Source: Culex pipiens pallens (lineage: Eukaryota > Arthropoda > Insecta > Diptera > Culicidae). Taken from it: a DNA stretch of 64,000 nt. Of the stretch, positions 26,501-41,500 are shown piece by piece. Below the pieces are notes generated by a model, which saw nothing but the letters and a program-made list of their open reading frames with translations, was not told where the DNA came from and did not search any database. Position numbers and translations under genes: made by a program. The DNA is taken from NCBI RefSeq assembly GCF_016801865.2, contig NC_068939.1, positions 90,788,879-90,852,878 on the forward strand. The letters are read 5' to 3'. Every line of letters starts with the position of its first letter. Position 1 is the stretch's first letter.

Positions 26501-29500
26501 GTTTGGGGTTGACCTGGGAAATCAATTACAATTTGAATTTCGCAACAACAACGACGCGATGCAACAGTTATGTTTTGGGCCGGGATTTTTGGTTGGGGGA
26601 CGCCGTGACTAGGTTATGGAATGTCGCAGTGGCAGCTGGTGTTTTTGAATTGAGTCAACATTTTCGGGAAATTCAATATGAAATACCGTGCCTTCCTGTT
26701 TTTGACTAGATGGGTCGCCTTATCCACTGAGCTTCTATCGGATGGTGAAGTAAAACGTCGGTCCCGGTTTCTCCTGTCTCGTCAGAGGCGCTGGAGCAGA
26801 AATCCCACGTTAGAGGAAGGCCATGCCCCGGGGGGCGTAGTGCCAATAGTTTAGTTTCGTTTTTTTTCGGGTCTTTTTTAAAATGCCATTTCTTTAGCTG
26901 ACTGCTGGGAATCGTTTATAATTTGATTGGTCTATAAATAAAGATAAACATTCTGTGACGAGGAGAAAATTTTCAATTATTTGTTTTGCATTTTTTGAAC
27001 ATCAATGGGTATATAACAACAAAAATAAAAGATTTTTCAATCTGTTCAAATATTGTTCTAATATTTAATATTTTCAACGCATTAAAATTAAAAATGTGTC
27101 TTTAAAAAACTGATAATAAAAATAACAGGTAATCTAAATTCTGATTTGATAGAATTGCAAATTATTCCAAATGCTTCGAAAATTCACTCACACACTACCA
27201 TGCTCAGCGAAGAGCCATTCTCACAAAATGCCAGAGCGGCAGTCTTTTTGTCTTCACGCCCTCAATTGCCATCAATTTGATTTTTTCTTGGTGGAAGTTT
27301 CTTTGAATGGTGTCTATAATGTTATGAAATCAAAATAAATGCAAAATTTAATTGATAACATTGATTTTAAGCAACCCAAATCAATGAGTATAACGCATTG
27401 CATCAGAGAAAAAATGTTTTCAGTTAAGAGTGATCGGAGACGATCGGCCTGCCGGAGCAAAAGTGCCTAATAGAAAGTGAGGACAAGCCACTCACAGTTA
27501 GTCACTCAAAATTTACCAAGCGTTTAAATGGAAGGTGTTCATTTTTTGACAAAACCTATGGAAGAAGTAGAGATTGTTAGCACCTTATCTGTAAGATCTT
27601 GGAGGTGCTCAATTTTTTTACAGAAAATCGCTGGGTTCTCAGTTTCTCTTTTATTTCTATTAGGCACTTTATTTTCTACCTGCAATGCTTTCCATTTTGT
27701 CAAAATTGAAATCACTGGGAATCTAGAGTTATATTTTAAAATTCTCGAAGAGACCTATTTTAAGGATTTTGAGCGGTTTGAGTTAATTTGCACTGGGGGT
27801 ACTCCTATTTTGCATCGAAAAAACACTCAAAAAAGTTTTAAAAACTCTACCTTTTTTTGTTACTCAACTGTAGAACTTTTTGAAACATGTCATTTCAAGG
27901 GAAATTTAATGTACTTTTTAAATCTACATTAACCCAGAGGTAGAGGGTGGCGAGCGGGAATTCCCGGGGAAAAAATCCCGGGGAAAAAATCCCGGGAAAT
28001 CGAACATTTTTGGACCTCTCGATTCCCGGGAAAATTGGTCGAGACTCGCGGGAAATTTTAAACTTAAGAATATCGAAGCAAAAGTATGAGAACCAATCAG
28101 AAAAACATTATTTATTATTTATTGTTTCTATGTATTATTTCTAAGAGGGAAAAGCCTTTTAAAGATAAGTATAATTTCCATATCCTCTCTCGTGCAAAGC
28201 AATCCTCATGATCTTTTTTTTAAATTCTTAGTAAGTTAATTTAATCACTGTATCAAGGTATTTTTTCTTTTCTAATGTGGATAAGTCATTTTGTGTTTCG
28301 CATCAACCTCATTATTAAATTATATAACAAAAAAATTTTGGCAATCTTTGTTAAGTTCAGGTCCATCACATGTGAACATTCGGAATTTCCTGATAACTAT
28401 TTTTCAAGGAATATTTACAGTTGACATTAAAAAGGAAAAAAAACAACTCTAAATTGTTGTTTTGAGTCGATATTTATCATATTGCAAAAATCCCGATACT
28501 GGGAAATTATATATTAGCTATTTTTTACATCACAAAAATCTAATAACAAGTTCATGCAACAAGTTTGTGCAACTTTGAAAAATTACTCAGTGCGAATTAA
28601 GATTCGTTAACATTTTAAACGATCTTGTATTTGCAGTTTCAAACAAAAAATAAAATAAAAGGTAGACAAGAAACCATCCATAAACCACGTGGACACTTTT
28701 TTGGGAATCTCTTACCTCCCCCCCCCCATACAAAAAAAAACTGTTTTGTATGGATCGTGGACAATCGCCATACCCCCCCCCCCCCCAAGTGTCCACGTGG
28801 TTTATGGATGGTCCCCAAGTAAAAAAAACATATTTATTACGTTTCTTTATAAATTATTGACTCTATTGACAGTTAACAAAAAACTCCCGGGACCCGGGAA
28901 TTCCCGGGAAATTCAAAAATTCAACTCTCGATTCCCGGGAAATTGAAAATCTCGAGAATCGTCACCCTGGGTATTTTTTTTTTTTCATTAAGAATATTAT
29001 TTTTTTATTTAAAAATTTCGTGTTTCTTGTAACTTTGCAAGATTGTTTTTAATAGTGTTATAATGTTCTACAAAGTTGTAAGGCGACAATTACAAAAATT
29101 TTGATATATTAACATAAGGAGTTTGCTTGTAACCATCACGAGTTATCGCGATTTTACAAAAAAAGTTGGTTGTGTCGATCACGGCCGTTCATCGTCACCC
29201 GCGGCACACAAAAACGACGAAACAAAGAAAAACGCAAAATGTAACTTTTTCAAAACTTTTTTTTCGTAAAATCGCAATAGCTCGTGATGGTTACAAGCAA
29301 ACCCCTTATGTTTACATATCAACAGTTTTGTACAACTTTGTAGAACATTATTACACTCTGAAAAATAACCCTGCAAAGTTACAAAAAAAACACGAACGCT
29401 TAAAATGAAAAATTTTGTTCTCAATGAAAAAATACCCTTCTGGTTTATTGTAGATTCGAAAAGTATATCTGATTTTCCTTAAAATGACATGTTCAAAAAT

Positions 29501-32500
29501 TGTGTACAGTTGAGTAACGAAAAATGGCAGAGTTTATGATTTGTTTTTGTGTTTTTTTCGATGAAAAATACACGTTTTTTTCGATGAAAAATACGTTTTT
29601 TCGGAATTTTCTGTGCGCCATTAAATCGGGCGTCCAATTTTACTTAAAAGTCCCTTTGTCACAAAATTTCCATTTCAACACCGTTTCAGGCTGCAAATTA
29701 TTGAAAAACACATCTTTTTCCACATTGAAGGGGTCGTACAGCCCCTCCGTCACGGTAGAGAATTACCCACCTGAAACATTAAAATGTTGTTTATTGGACC
29801 TTTAAAAAAACTGTAGCAACCATAAATATTTTTTTTTTCAAATTTGAGTTCATTGACCAAAGAGTCAAATTTGAGTAATTGATTGCTATTACATTACCAA
29901 ATTAAAAAACAAATCTCAACATTTCACCACCACATTTTCCCAAATTTCATTGGAGAAATTTTCTGCCCTTAGTTGAAAGTCAACTATTTCAAGAATAAGG
30001 CGTTTTTGTGTTCTTTACCGAATATTCTTCAAGGCAATTTCAATGGGGAATGCGATATTTGCCGTTTGGTTTTCGCATCGGTAAAAAAGTTTAATTTGAC
30101 AAATTCAAAGTTTTGGAAGATGACAATGATAATGATAAAAAAAAATCTTAACTCAGATATCCGAAGTGAAATTATTCGGACTATATCTGACATTGCCATT
30201 AAAAAAAAGAAGAAAAACTTAATCCCAACTCAAATTCATCGAAGGCAACATGAAATCAATTGCTAAATTGAATGATTCTCAATCCTCTCTAGTATCAAAG
30301 ACAGTCATCAAAAGTTCTCCAGATGAGACAATGAACAACAACGAAAAACCTTTAAACCAAGAATGAATGGCCAATGTCGAACGGGACAACAAGATGCTAA
30401 TTCCGGCACATCTTTTATGGATGTCGTAGACCGTGACCACCGGCTGCCAGTGGCTGGGACCTTCTGGCGGAACAGATCGAACCAACATGGCAAACCAATC
30501 CAATTCGGTTTGGAAATGGGATGAAAAAAAAAACGCCGATGGGGACGGCGATTGTTTCGTCCCTTCGAGGTCTTCTGGGTGGGAGATTTCAACACCATCT
30601 GAGGACGCGATGAAATTGTTATCAGCACGGCTGGGAATTGTTTTTTTGTGTGTGTGTGTGTGTGAAGTTTAAGGTGGGGTAAATGACGAAAATTCAAAAA
30701 ATTGAACTTTTACTCTAAACAAGATACGATACAAAATTGATGAAAACACTTGCACAAGTCCGTCTGCTGCGAGGCAATTTTCACTGAAAAACACCCAAAT
30801 TTCCATTTGTTATTCATTGCTAAGCTGACAGTATAATTCGATAGCCACCTTGAGGAGACCCCCACAGTCAAGGTTGGTTTTGAAGCGGCGAGGGGCAAAA
30901 AATGCTATTTGTTGTAAAAATTAGCATATCTTTCCACGCCAGCAGCTGGCCGCGATAAGACTAATAAGAAAATCAGAATCGATAAAATTGTACACTGCGT
31001 CGAGACGCCTGTTGGTATGCAAATTGCTAGACACCAGGGCCAGAAGTAATTTTGGCAAACGGTCGGGGGTCTCTAAAACTTTCTATTTCCCATTCGAACA
31101 AAAGCTTAACACATCAAGAGTGTTTCCCCTCTTTTGTGTTAGTGAAATTTTGATTGATTGGGGTCTTTGTGGGAGGAAATTTCATGCGTCTTTGTCGTGG
31201 TTCATTATGTACCTTTAATAGAGCCATCCACCTCCCCCCTTCAAAGGTCAATGTTTCTTTATTTTTAGTCACCTTCCTTTCGCACGAACCCAAGGTTTTA
31301 CTATCGCAAAATGTCCGGCTAGTCGTGAGACCAGTCGGGTGGAATTGAGGGTCCCGGGGAAGCACCGATATAACGCCACACACACACAGCGCCATAAACC
31401 GCTTGACCGCCTTTGCCCCAAAACCAACTAACCCCGTACAAATTGGGGGGTGCGAGACTGTGGTCAAGTTGGACACGTTAAATATATTCATTTTGGGCAC
31501 GAGAAGGGTTTCCTCCCTTCCCGCAATTTCCACTTCATTACACGTGGACTTCCGTTCGTCGTTTGGAGCCCACCGTTTTATGCTACCAGCCAGGAAGGTT
31601 TTATTCTTGGATTTTAGTTTATTCTGAGACGCCTGAGATTGAACTTTGTTCCAAAATTAAAGCAGATATTTTCAAGATCTCATTTCAATAACATTTGTTT
31701 CAACGATCAGGCAACAACCAAAACACGCACCAATAAGTTACTCGATAAAATGTAAAATTAGCTTAGTATAACAGCTTTTATTAATATTTTTTTTGCAATT
31801 CCATAGCATAGCATAGCATTGGTGTCTACCCGTAGTTGCTACTCTGTTATTGACCAAGACCTCCAAGAATTGCTCCGTGGACCACAGATGAAGAGTAGGA
31901 ACCAATCATCACCACTTCGCAACTTTCAAATGTCCCTATCATGCTAGCCAATCACAGCGCCGGCCACGACCAGTGGTAAGACACGGGGAAGTGGATGGGA
32001 ATTTTAGTCCGATACTTGAGTGATGAAGACCGCTAAATCGGCTGCGTCTTCGACAAAGTATCACGTGAGGTTTGAGGGTGTTAGTAAGATGGGTGTGAAG
32101 CCAGGATTCACCGTGGTAAGTGATGCGGCCGGTCAAATCTATTTATAGTCCTAAATTCTTCGTATGTTCTTGGATTCATTTTGGAAGCTTTCCAATTCGG
32201 TTCACCAAGCTTTTTGTGGCGAATTCTGGTCGTGTTGAAAATTCAATATTCGCCTAACAATTATGCAACCAGTGTCCTTGAATTCAACTTGCATTCAATA
32301 TTGCATTTTCCTGTTCTTAGGTTCACACAGATTCCAATCAAGTTTCTTGGATTCTTATAGCATTCTTAATCCTTCTAGACAACTAGGCCTCGATGGTCTG
32401 ATAGTTAGCATTTTTGTCTGCTGACCCAAAGGACGGGGGATCGAACCCCGCCGCGAGCTAATGAATTTTTCGTTCATATTCAAGTGTTCAGAATTCCTTC

Positions 32501-35500
32501 TTTCCATAATTTCTCGATAGGAGCAGATGGGAATCGAACCCGCTTACAAAGCGAACAGCGTAACCATTCAGCCACGCCTACTACCCCTATTAATATTTTT
32601 TAATATATTTTTTTAAATGTTTTTTTGCAATTCCGTCGTGAAACTTCTTACTTTTCTTTTCTTTTTTTTTTTTTTACTTTCTTTGCCTGCCATTCTTGAT
32701 CGACGAAACAGCCTACTTTTCTGTACGAAAAGTAACAGAATCGAATAACAACACTTTTCAAAATAAATGCTGAAAAGTTCTAATTTTCTAATACTTTTCA
32801 ATTTTTTTTTATTTAGACGGTTAATTGATTCAATCTTTTGACTTATGATTCCATTCAAAGGGTTTTTTGCAATTGCAAAAAATGTTGTATAGAACTCATT
32901 GCAAAACTAGATTTTTTCAGCACTCGCCATATTGATTCAACTCGGTGAACCTCGTTGGATAAATGTACGACTCGTGCGGAAAAAACTTCTTTTTTCAACT
33001 TGTTGCATAAACTACTATTTTAATGGATTTGAAATGATCACGAATGTTGATTTTCTGATAGGATGTTTTCAAGATATGTATCGCTTGTGAAAAACTGATG
33101 ACAAAATAGGTAAAACTTCGTATGTTTGAAAAAAATGGTGCTAAGCATAAACAGTAATAAATCATGGTAATATTACAAGTGGGAATGGGTACATAATTCA
33201 TGTAAGACAAAATGTTTTATTGTATCATGTTAAAATGAACACATTTTTCAGGTTTTAAGGTGTATTTCAATTTTGTCATCCATATTTAAGGTAATACATT
33301 GCAAACGATATCTAAACCATCATAATTTTTTACATTTAAAATGTACACAACTAGAAAACTTTTTAAATTTTGAAAATTTTATGGTTAAATATTACATTTT
33401 TACGACGTAATTTTACCTTGATTTGTGTGGAAAAAGTGCAATTACGCAAATAATCTCTCTACATTCCCGCATCACATTTTGCTTGCCGTGTATAACTCAG
33501 CTTTGCTCAGCCAATCTTTATTACATTTGATTTAAAATTACCATATTTTGAAAACAAAATTACCGTTTTTTTTTGCTATTTATATAGATATTATTTCGAA
33601 TCATTTTCAGATTTTTTTTCAAAATTTATTCATCTCTATATTGTAAATTTTCGCTGAAAAGAATAGAAAAGGCTTTTAGTTAAGCTTTGAATTTAATTTA
33701 AAGTTCACAAATAATGCATTGATTTGTTTATATTTTAATTACATATTATTTGTGTTAGTTGGGAAGGTGTAATAACGTCATGTTTCGAATTCCCGGACGC
33801 TTCGAAATACGGACACCTCATCTTGTTTTATCAATAATTTTGATATGAGTTCGCATGATTATTGTCAAAACCGCGTTATTTAATCAATTCTAACATCAAC
33901 TTTTAATTCATTTATGTTTGGAACCTGTAGCCAATGCCAAAACAATTAAATTTAATAAAATTATGAGTTTACCACAACTGTGAAACATTTCGCTGAAAGA
34001 TTTCATAGGCGTTCGAAGCACCGAGGTGGCAAAGCAAAAATGTATGGTTTTAAATTCCTTAAATTCTAGCAATTGTTTATACAAATTACCGATTGTTTTG
34101 ATGTTAACAGCTTATTTGAGACCTAAAGAATGTCATTCACTTAAATTTCAGTGTCCGGGCTTCGAAGCACAACAAGTCATTTTAATTTTGAAATTCTGAT
34201 GAAAAATGGTTAGAAAAGATATATATTTTGTATGCATTCTCTTAAAATTGACTGTTTGTACTAGATCCTTATGATATTTCTACATTTCCAACTTATTACA
34301 TGATTTTTTGCCAGCTATAACAAAAATGATATGCTACTAAGTGTCCGGATTTCGAATCATGACGTTATTACCTTGTTCATGATGTAATATAACTAAAATT
34401 TAGTCTGAAAAAGTGGCAAAACACTGAAATAGAGATGCCTTTATGCATTTTATAGTCAAAATTACAAATGTTTTTTGACATAAAATATGAAAAACAGAAT
34501 TTAAATTTGCAGCGGTCTAAAAATGGAAGAAAAATTCGTAAATGGGAGAGACAATGGTTTAAACAATAAATAAATTCTATATTATGCAACCTAACCAGCG
34601 CTATTTTGAGATATTCGCATCTTTTAACCTTGAAATGGTTATAACTTTTGACCCTTTAGTTCAAATTGACCTTTTAAAATGTTTTCAGTGCTCTAAAAGT
34701 GCCCCTATCATCAAGTTTTTGTAAACTCAACCCTTAATTCTAGATTACTTTTTCAAAACAACCAATGCGCCATAGATTTCCTATGTACATAGGACCTTTT
34801 GAAAAAGTAAGCGAGAATTGATACGCTAAAAAACTGATTTTTGAAAGTTTGCTCAGATGCTTTTTTTAAAATTTGGTTGTAGAAGACGTAGATTGAGAGA
34901 TAATATGAAGGTATCTTGGACAAAGTTGCTTGGATTGACAAGCTCAAACACTTTGTAGAGGACAAAAAATCCCAAAAAACACGCTAAACGTGAACCACCT
35001 TTATTTTTAATCAAACTGAAAGTTGCCCCTTCTCATTTGCAAAAAACTTTTCTGAAGACACCGAAGCTCCAAAACGGCACCATTTTTCGGTAAATCCATT
35101 TTCACTTAACTTTACTGTTCAATGATAATAATAAAGTAAGTCCCAATACAGTCGTTTAAATTAAATTAAGTTTCAGTGATGAGAACCTAAGAAATTGAAA
35201 AAAAAAAACCTAAAAAATCACTTTGACCCAATCTCACCCTCACTGTCGACATTCAGTTTTTCGATTTGAGATTACACTCGTTATCGAAATAAGATTGGGA
35301 AAATCTCTGATATTAAAAAAAAAAGATTTTTCTATGAGATTAAGATGAAATCACATTGCACTTTAAAAAGATGTGAATTTAGAAAGATTGACAAATTTTA
35401 TGTTTAAATATCACATCCTTTTCGATGTAATTCAGCCTAATTTTATGCGGAATTCGTGAAATTTCACATTAATAGTTGTGAAGTACACATTTTAATGTAA

Positions 35501-38500
35501 TTAACACAGTTATATTACCATGATTTTTATAACTGTGTTTAAGTTATTTTGAGGCGAGATTTGTCTGATCACGCCTTCCGTCGGACAGGGAAGCAAATGT
35601 TGGCCCCGGTCTAACATAGAGGTTAGGTCGTTAGCTCAGTCCAGGTGTAGGAGTCGTCTCCCTGGGTCCTGCCTCGGTGGAGTTGCTGGTAGGCAGTAGG
35701 CTTAACAATCCAAAGGTCGTCAGTTCGAATCCCGGGGTGGATGGAAGCTAAAGGGTAAAAAGAGGTTTGCAATTGCCTCAACAATCAAGCCTCCGGACAC
35801 CTAGTTTCGAGTAGGAATCTCGCAATCGAGAACGCCAAGACAATGCTGTAGAGCGAATAATTTAGATTTTTTTTTTTTTTAGTTATTTGGACGAGTTCAA
35901 TGTAACAAAAAAAAACTGACTGTCCAGCTTACACCCAACTAAATCTTCATTTCATTTGAACTCAAAAGTAAGCTACACAAATCGCCATCAATTCACTCTC
36001 ACCTAGCCATCACTCATCGGGTTTTCCAACCCCTCCAAAGTGCCTTAAAAATAGAACCCAGCTTATGCGATGTTTTCCTCTGCCTTTTTTCCCCTCTAAT
36101 TACCCACCCAACTTGGCCTCTGCTGCTCACTTTGGCGAAAGAAAAACCTTGGAGTAATCAATTTCTTTCGTGACGGACGAACGTTGAAAACATAAAGTTG
36201 TGTTAAGCTGAGTGTGTGAGTTGGGAAGGGAAAAGCCAATTAAAACCATTAAAACTAACGATGCATGTGAGTGTATTCGTGTTCTCTTGTGTGAATGTGA
36301 GTGAGAGAAAACGCGCAAAGTTTTTCCTCGTCAGCGAAAAGCTCGTTTCTTTTGTGTTTGTTTTTTTCCAACTTCTATTTCTATCCTGCCAAATCATGCT
36401 CCTCCAGGATGGATTCACTGGTGGTCTACGGTAAGTGATTTCTGGGAAAATCACTCAAAAGAAGAGGGAAAAACCCATGATGGAACGCTGTACAATCATG
36501 AATAATTAAGGGTGGTAAAAAAAGAGGGTTCCTTTCAAAAAGCTTCAACCATTTTTCGGTTGAAAACGCCGATTTGCGGTTAAATTCTAAGTTCGGAATC
36601 AATAACGTGACGAAACCCGATGAAAAGTGGTATAGTTCAAGGTCGCCCCACAGAACTGAGTGGTTTCTGGGGAAAAGAATTCAATTACAGTGACCATAAT
36701 TGCGAGTGAGCAGCTCGAGGAGCACCAGCTGGCGCACATTGCTGCTTGTAACGAGTTTTATGGGTTTCGAAGAATGCTGTTGGTACCGTTTTAGTGGTTG
36801 AAGAAAAGTACAACACTGGGTACTGATGGAACCGTGGTAGCAGTAAACAGTTTATTACACTTCGGGGAGTTTAAAGATTGTGCCGACGGGGTTTTTGGGC
36901 ACTCAAAATGGTTTTCAACGAGATTTGAGAGGATGGCTGAAATTATGTTTTAATGGTTTTACAATGTCTCCAAGTGGGCAATAAATGAAATTGCTTTGAA
37001 TATATATTTAAAATATCATAATCATCAGTGGAGTCTTTTTCTTCAATTAAATAATACAATTCTATCACTTCTAAAAGAGGCTGCGCTGTAAGAAAAGTCA
37101 TAATGTTATACAAATAGAATTGATAATCATGTATTTGAAATATTCCCAAAATTTTCAAAAAAAAACTTTGAAAAATATTGGCAACGGCCTAACCACGGCC
37201 GATACAAATTCAGTTCAAAGCTTATATCTCCTACTAAATTTTCCCAAAAAATAGGGGGCAACACAATGACCGAAAAAAATCAAAATTTCATTTTGAAAAA
37301 AAAACTTTTATAAGGACCATCCAGAAACCACTTGAACATCTTAGGGGTAGAGGGTGACGAGCGGGAATTTCCGGGAAAAATTTCCCGGGAAATCGGTAAT
37401 TTTGGACCTCTCGATTCCCGGAAAATTTGGTCGAGACACCCGGGAAATTTTATACTTATAAATATCGAACCAAAATTATATAAACTAATCAGAAAAACAT
37501 TTTAAAAATTCTAAATTGCTTAGAACATTGGATGTCCAATGTTCGATGTTCAAGTTCCAATAAACCAAAGCTTCTCTAATCTTCTTATTCAGAAACTGTA
37601 AATTTAAACTTTTCAAAAATTCCAATAACTTTAATTGAGAGTAGCCAGAGTTAACCTTGAACCATACTAAGCAGTTATATTATTATTATTTCTAAGAGGG
37701 AAAAACCTTTTTAAGATAAGTTTAACTTCCATATGCTCTCTCAAGCATAGTGAACCTCACAACTTAGTTTTTTTTTATCCTAAGAAAGTTATTTTCGCTG
37801 TATCGAGGTAATTTCCTTAAATTGATGTCAATAAGTCATTTTGTATTTTGCATCATCATCAATATAAAATTATATTTTGGGAAAAAAAACTTGGCAGTGG
37901 CATTCTTTGTAAAGTTGAGGTCCGCCAATTGTGAACATTTACAGTTGACATTAAGAAGAAAAAAATCACTTAAAGTTGTTGTTTTGAGTAGTAATTTTTC
38001 ATATTGCAATAATGTCGATAATAGGAAATTAAAAATTAGCTATTTTTTAACATCTGAAAAAAATCTAATTACAAGTTCAACAAAAAGTTTGTACAACTTT
38101 TGAATAATTACTCAGATCGCATGAAGATTCGTAAACATTTTAAACTACAATTTTGAGGCTCAAGAAACGAAATAATGAGGCTCCTTAAATTAACGATTCC
38201 TTAATTGTATCTAAATTCATTGAAAAGAAACAAATTTATTACTTTTCTTTTAAAGTTATTGACACTATTGGCTAGGTTAAAAATATCCCGGGTCCCGGGA
38301 AATGGCAAAACTCAACTCTTGATTCCCGGGAAATTGAAAATCTCGAGAATCGTCACTCTCTGGGGGGAGGGGATTCAGCGATTTATTTTGTATGGAAATT
38401 TTCTACGAGGGGAAAGAAGGGGGGGTATGAGATTTCAAAAAAGTGTCCACGTGGTTTATGGATGGTCCCATAATGGATTCATCAAATTTTATGAAAATTG

Positions 38501-41500
38501 AATCTTCATACTTTTTTTTATTTGTATGAAACTTTATTCTTTTTCTATGACCAAAGAAGTCATTTTGGATCAATGTTCGTTCATACAAGTTTTAATACAA
38601 TTTTAGCTGTTGTCCATACAAAAGAAGAGGGGGCTTCGACTGTTTGCCCAGTTCGGTCGGTTAGTTTTGTTCGCGAGTTTTAGATTAGATTTTTTCGGTG
38701 CAATATTTTAATTGGCGCCGTCAAAAATGTCTCATTCAGTGCGTGTGAATGATTGTAGTGCGGGAATGGTGAAGTTTTGGAAAATTTCCGCGGAATTAGT
38801 GTGTTTTTTGAGGAAATAAATTTGCATTTCCGAGTGATTCCTAGATGGAAGCTTTTATAAGCAGGGCCGTGGATGCCATGTGTTAGTGTATTGGTAGGAT
38901 AAGGTTACAGAACGGAAAAGAAATAGGCCTTGCGACAGCTTTGCGTCTCTTTCGTGGTTGTGCAGCGCGGAGTTGTGTGTTGGAGCGAGACGGGAAGCGC
39001 GGTGATTCGGACGGCTGGCATTGAGCTTTGTTCGTGTGCGTGCCGTGTTGTCGGTCACGCTCCTGATGATGAGAGCGAGAACGCTCGATGTCATCATCGT
39101 GATCTGTGCGAGGCGTTGATGATGGCCAGGAGAGAGTGTTGCTGAGAGTGATGCGAGAGTCTACAGTTTGGCAGCAACTTTGGTGAGCCCGTTTTGATTT
39201 GAGTTGTATTGTTGATTTGATCACAGACAAACAGACGGGACACTCGAGTGCCGAACCATCGTCCTCCAAAAACGGTTATTTCAAATGCAATTTTGTTTCG
39301 GCATCCACTCACCCGGCGCTGATGGCGCTGCTGTCGTGACAGCTCGCCCGTCTATTCTCAGTGTGTGTGAAGCGTGTTTTTGTTTTTATTTGTTTTTAAG
39401 TTGAGCGTGAGCACGTGCGAAGCAGCAAATGAGAGCACAAATATTTATGGAATTCTGGAATTCTAACCGTGAATCAAAATCCAGGCTTTCCAGGACAAAA
39501 TTGGGGCAGTCTGCCTGCCGATGACGAGGTTGCTGCTGAGGCAACCTGCTTACCCTTCGTGGCCTGCTGCTCAGATTGCTGCTGCTGGTCGTCCTTTTGG
39601 CGATGTTGCGCCACTCAATCTCTTTTTCCAGTTCAGTTTCTTCGTTTTTTGGAATCTTTGCCACTTTTTGCTTTTGTTGTTTGACGCAACTTAACTGCGC
39701 CGTGGACACGTTCCCCGGGGAAATTTTCAAAACGCCCATCTTGGGGATTATTTCCGGTAGGTTTGAATTGTTGTTGTTGTTAATTACTTTATTTCGGGCA
39801 GCTTTAACCTTTCGGTCATTCGCTGCCCAGGTTTGAATTGGATTTATCTATTTCGCGGCCACTACTGATGTTTTCGTGACCAGGGGCATCTTGTTGATGA
39901 TGGTGTTAGGTGTAATGATTCGAGGTTTCGGTGGAGGAGAAACCTTCGACAGAACTTGGTAGCAACTGGGAGGACCAGTGATTTGGTCTCTGTCGTTGCG
40001 GTTGTAGTGCGTCGTTGCTGGTGCTGCCGCATGATTTGGCTCATAAGGTTCTGTTATTGGAAACGGAACCAATCTGCCGTCATCTTCGGCCTTCGGTGTT
40101 GATTTTTATTCTTTTCATCGAGTAACAACAACAAAATTATTTCGATCAGCTGTTGATGTTTACAATCGTTTAGGCTTGATTATCTCACGCATACACTGAC
40201 GTGGCACATGACAGTTATGGGTTTGTATTGGTATGTTTGGGCTGCGCTTCGGCATCAGCTCACCAGGCAGCGCTGGCGTCGCCGTGATTTGGTGATTTGA
40301 TGAAGGACGATGGATTTCAAAAATAATTTGTATGGAGAGTCACGTCTGTTTGTCTGTGATTTGATTTTGGTTGGCCGCGGTGGGTTTTCTTGAAGATATT
40401 CGTTGGCTGTCAAAAATTGATCGCGGTAGATCGCGGTGGATATTTTTCTACCACAGTTTTTTTTTGTGTGATCAATGTGGTAGATGCTTTGGTGGATTTT
40501 TGATGGTTCCAATTATTTCAGGAAGGTCCACGGTTGGCCGGAATCGGATTAACAATACAACTTTGGTGTTTTTCTGTCTGATTAGATAACGTAATGAGGA
40601 AGGGATTAATGAAGGTTGAGCGTGTGCGGGTGTATGTATGTGCGTTTGTGTTTTTTTTTTTTTGCTGTAACGTAACTTTAAGCAAAACTATCCACTGAAC
40701 ATTTCAAGTCTCTAAAACAGTAATTTAAATTAATTAGTTTTTTGTGTGATTGGCTGAGTGAATGAATGATTGAAAGAGTATGTAAATTACTAATGATATA
40801 TTTGTTTTCAGGGCAAGCTTACTGCTGATATAAGAACAAACGGGTAGCGTTTCTCGGTGGTCGTGAGATCGATTTTATTTTAATGAAATTTAGTCCGATA
40901 GATTAGTTCGATTAGCACCGCGTCGAGTCAGTTTTGTGTTGCGCGTTCGTCGCCGTGTTTGATAAACGATATAGCTGTTTTTCCGTGTATTATTTCTACG
41001 ATTTGACAGTATGTGTTTTGTAGGTTCGCTATACGCTTGCGAGGTATAAATTTAAAATTTGAAAAGACGTTTTCCGTAAAACGCATGAAAAAATAATTCT
41101 CAGCATTATAGCTCGGAGAGCACGATAACGAGTATTTCTCCTACGCGGTTGTTAAGCCTCTGTAGCTTCGTAACTCATCAGTTATCGGTCGCTAATCTTA
41201 TAGTTATTCATAAGTTGAAATCGTCTATGATCCACTCGAATTAAACACTTTACGTAGGGTTTAATATTTTACCTGTTAAATACATTTTTTGTGGTTTTAT
41301 CTTTCCACAGCCGGCTGTCTAAGATAATCCATCTAAACGTAAATAAATCACAAATAAACGGGAATAGTCTCAACAGCAGCATCCGATTGCTAGCCTTGGG
41401 AATAATACATCAACCCATTAAACAAAACTTATCGTTTATTTGGGTCACATCATCATCTTCTATGATGAATCCTGACCATTACCCTTCCCTACTAACAAAA

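Larger units (their letters stand above)
27791..29600. mobile_element. Foldback element hosting a hAT-like element and further MITEs
   Basis: The arm at about 27800-27940 (TTTTGTTACTCAACTGTAGA, ACATGTCATTTCAAGGG, AATCTACATTAACCCAGAG) pairs inversely with 29440-29590 (CTCAACTGTACAC in reverse complement). Between the arms are hAT-like copy 2 and the inner foldback at 28.97-29.44 kb. The structure is at least three levels deep. Confidence 0.7.
31803..32590 (-). mobile_element. Composite retroinsertion: LINE-like 3' end plus tRNA-like heads
   Basis: On the minus strand the 3' tail is (TATGC)n ending at 31803; GTCAATAACAGAGTAGCA resembles the 20.7-kb element. TATTAATATTTTTT...TTGCAATTCC occurs on both sides (31779-31802 and 32588-32635, the right copy with about 22 extra bases), suggesting one insertion with a degraded target duplication. 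Confidence 0.6.

Noticed and set aside
27528..27932. 134-codon plus frame with a hydrophobic segment
   Set aside because: Its second half lies in a foldback arm repeated in inverse at 29.5 kb, and composition is that of AT-rich noncoding DNA.
31114..31533. 139-codon minus frame
   Set aside because: Chance frame in intronic sequence; composition uneven and no family recognised.
38883..39269. 128-codon minus frame with a CPVC word suggesting a RING finger
   Set aside because: Only one Cys pair fits; it lies antisense inside a LINE-like insertion without splice support.
39386..39739. 117-codon minus frame rich in Lys/Glu/Arg
   Set aside because: Inside the same insertion, no domain and no relation to retroelement proteins seen.
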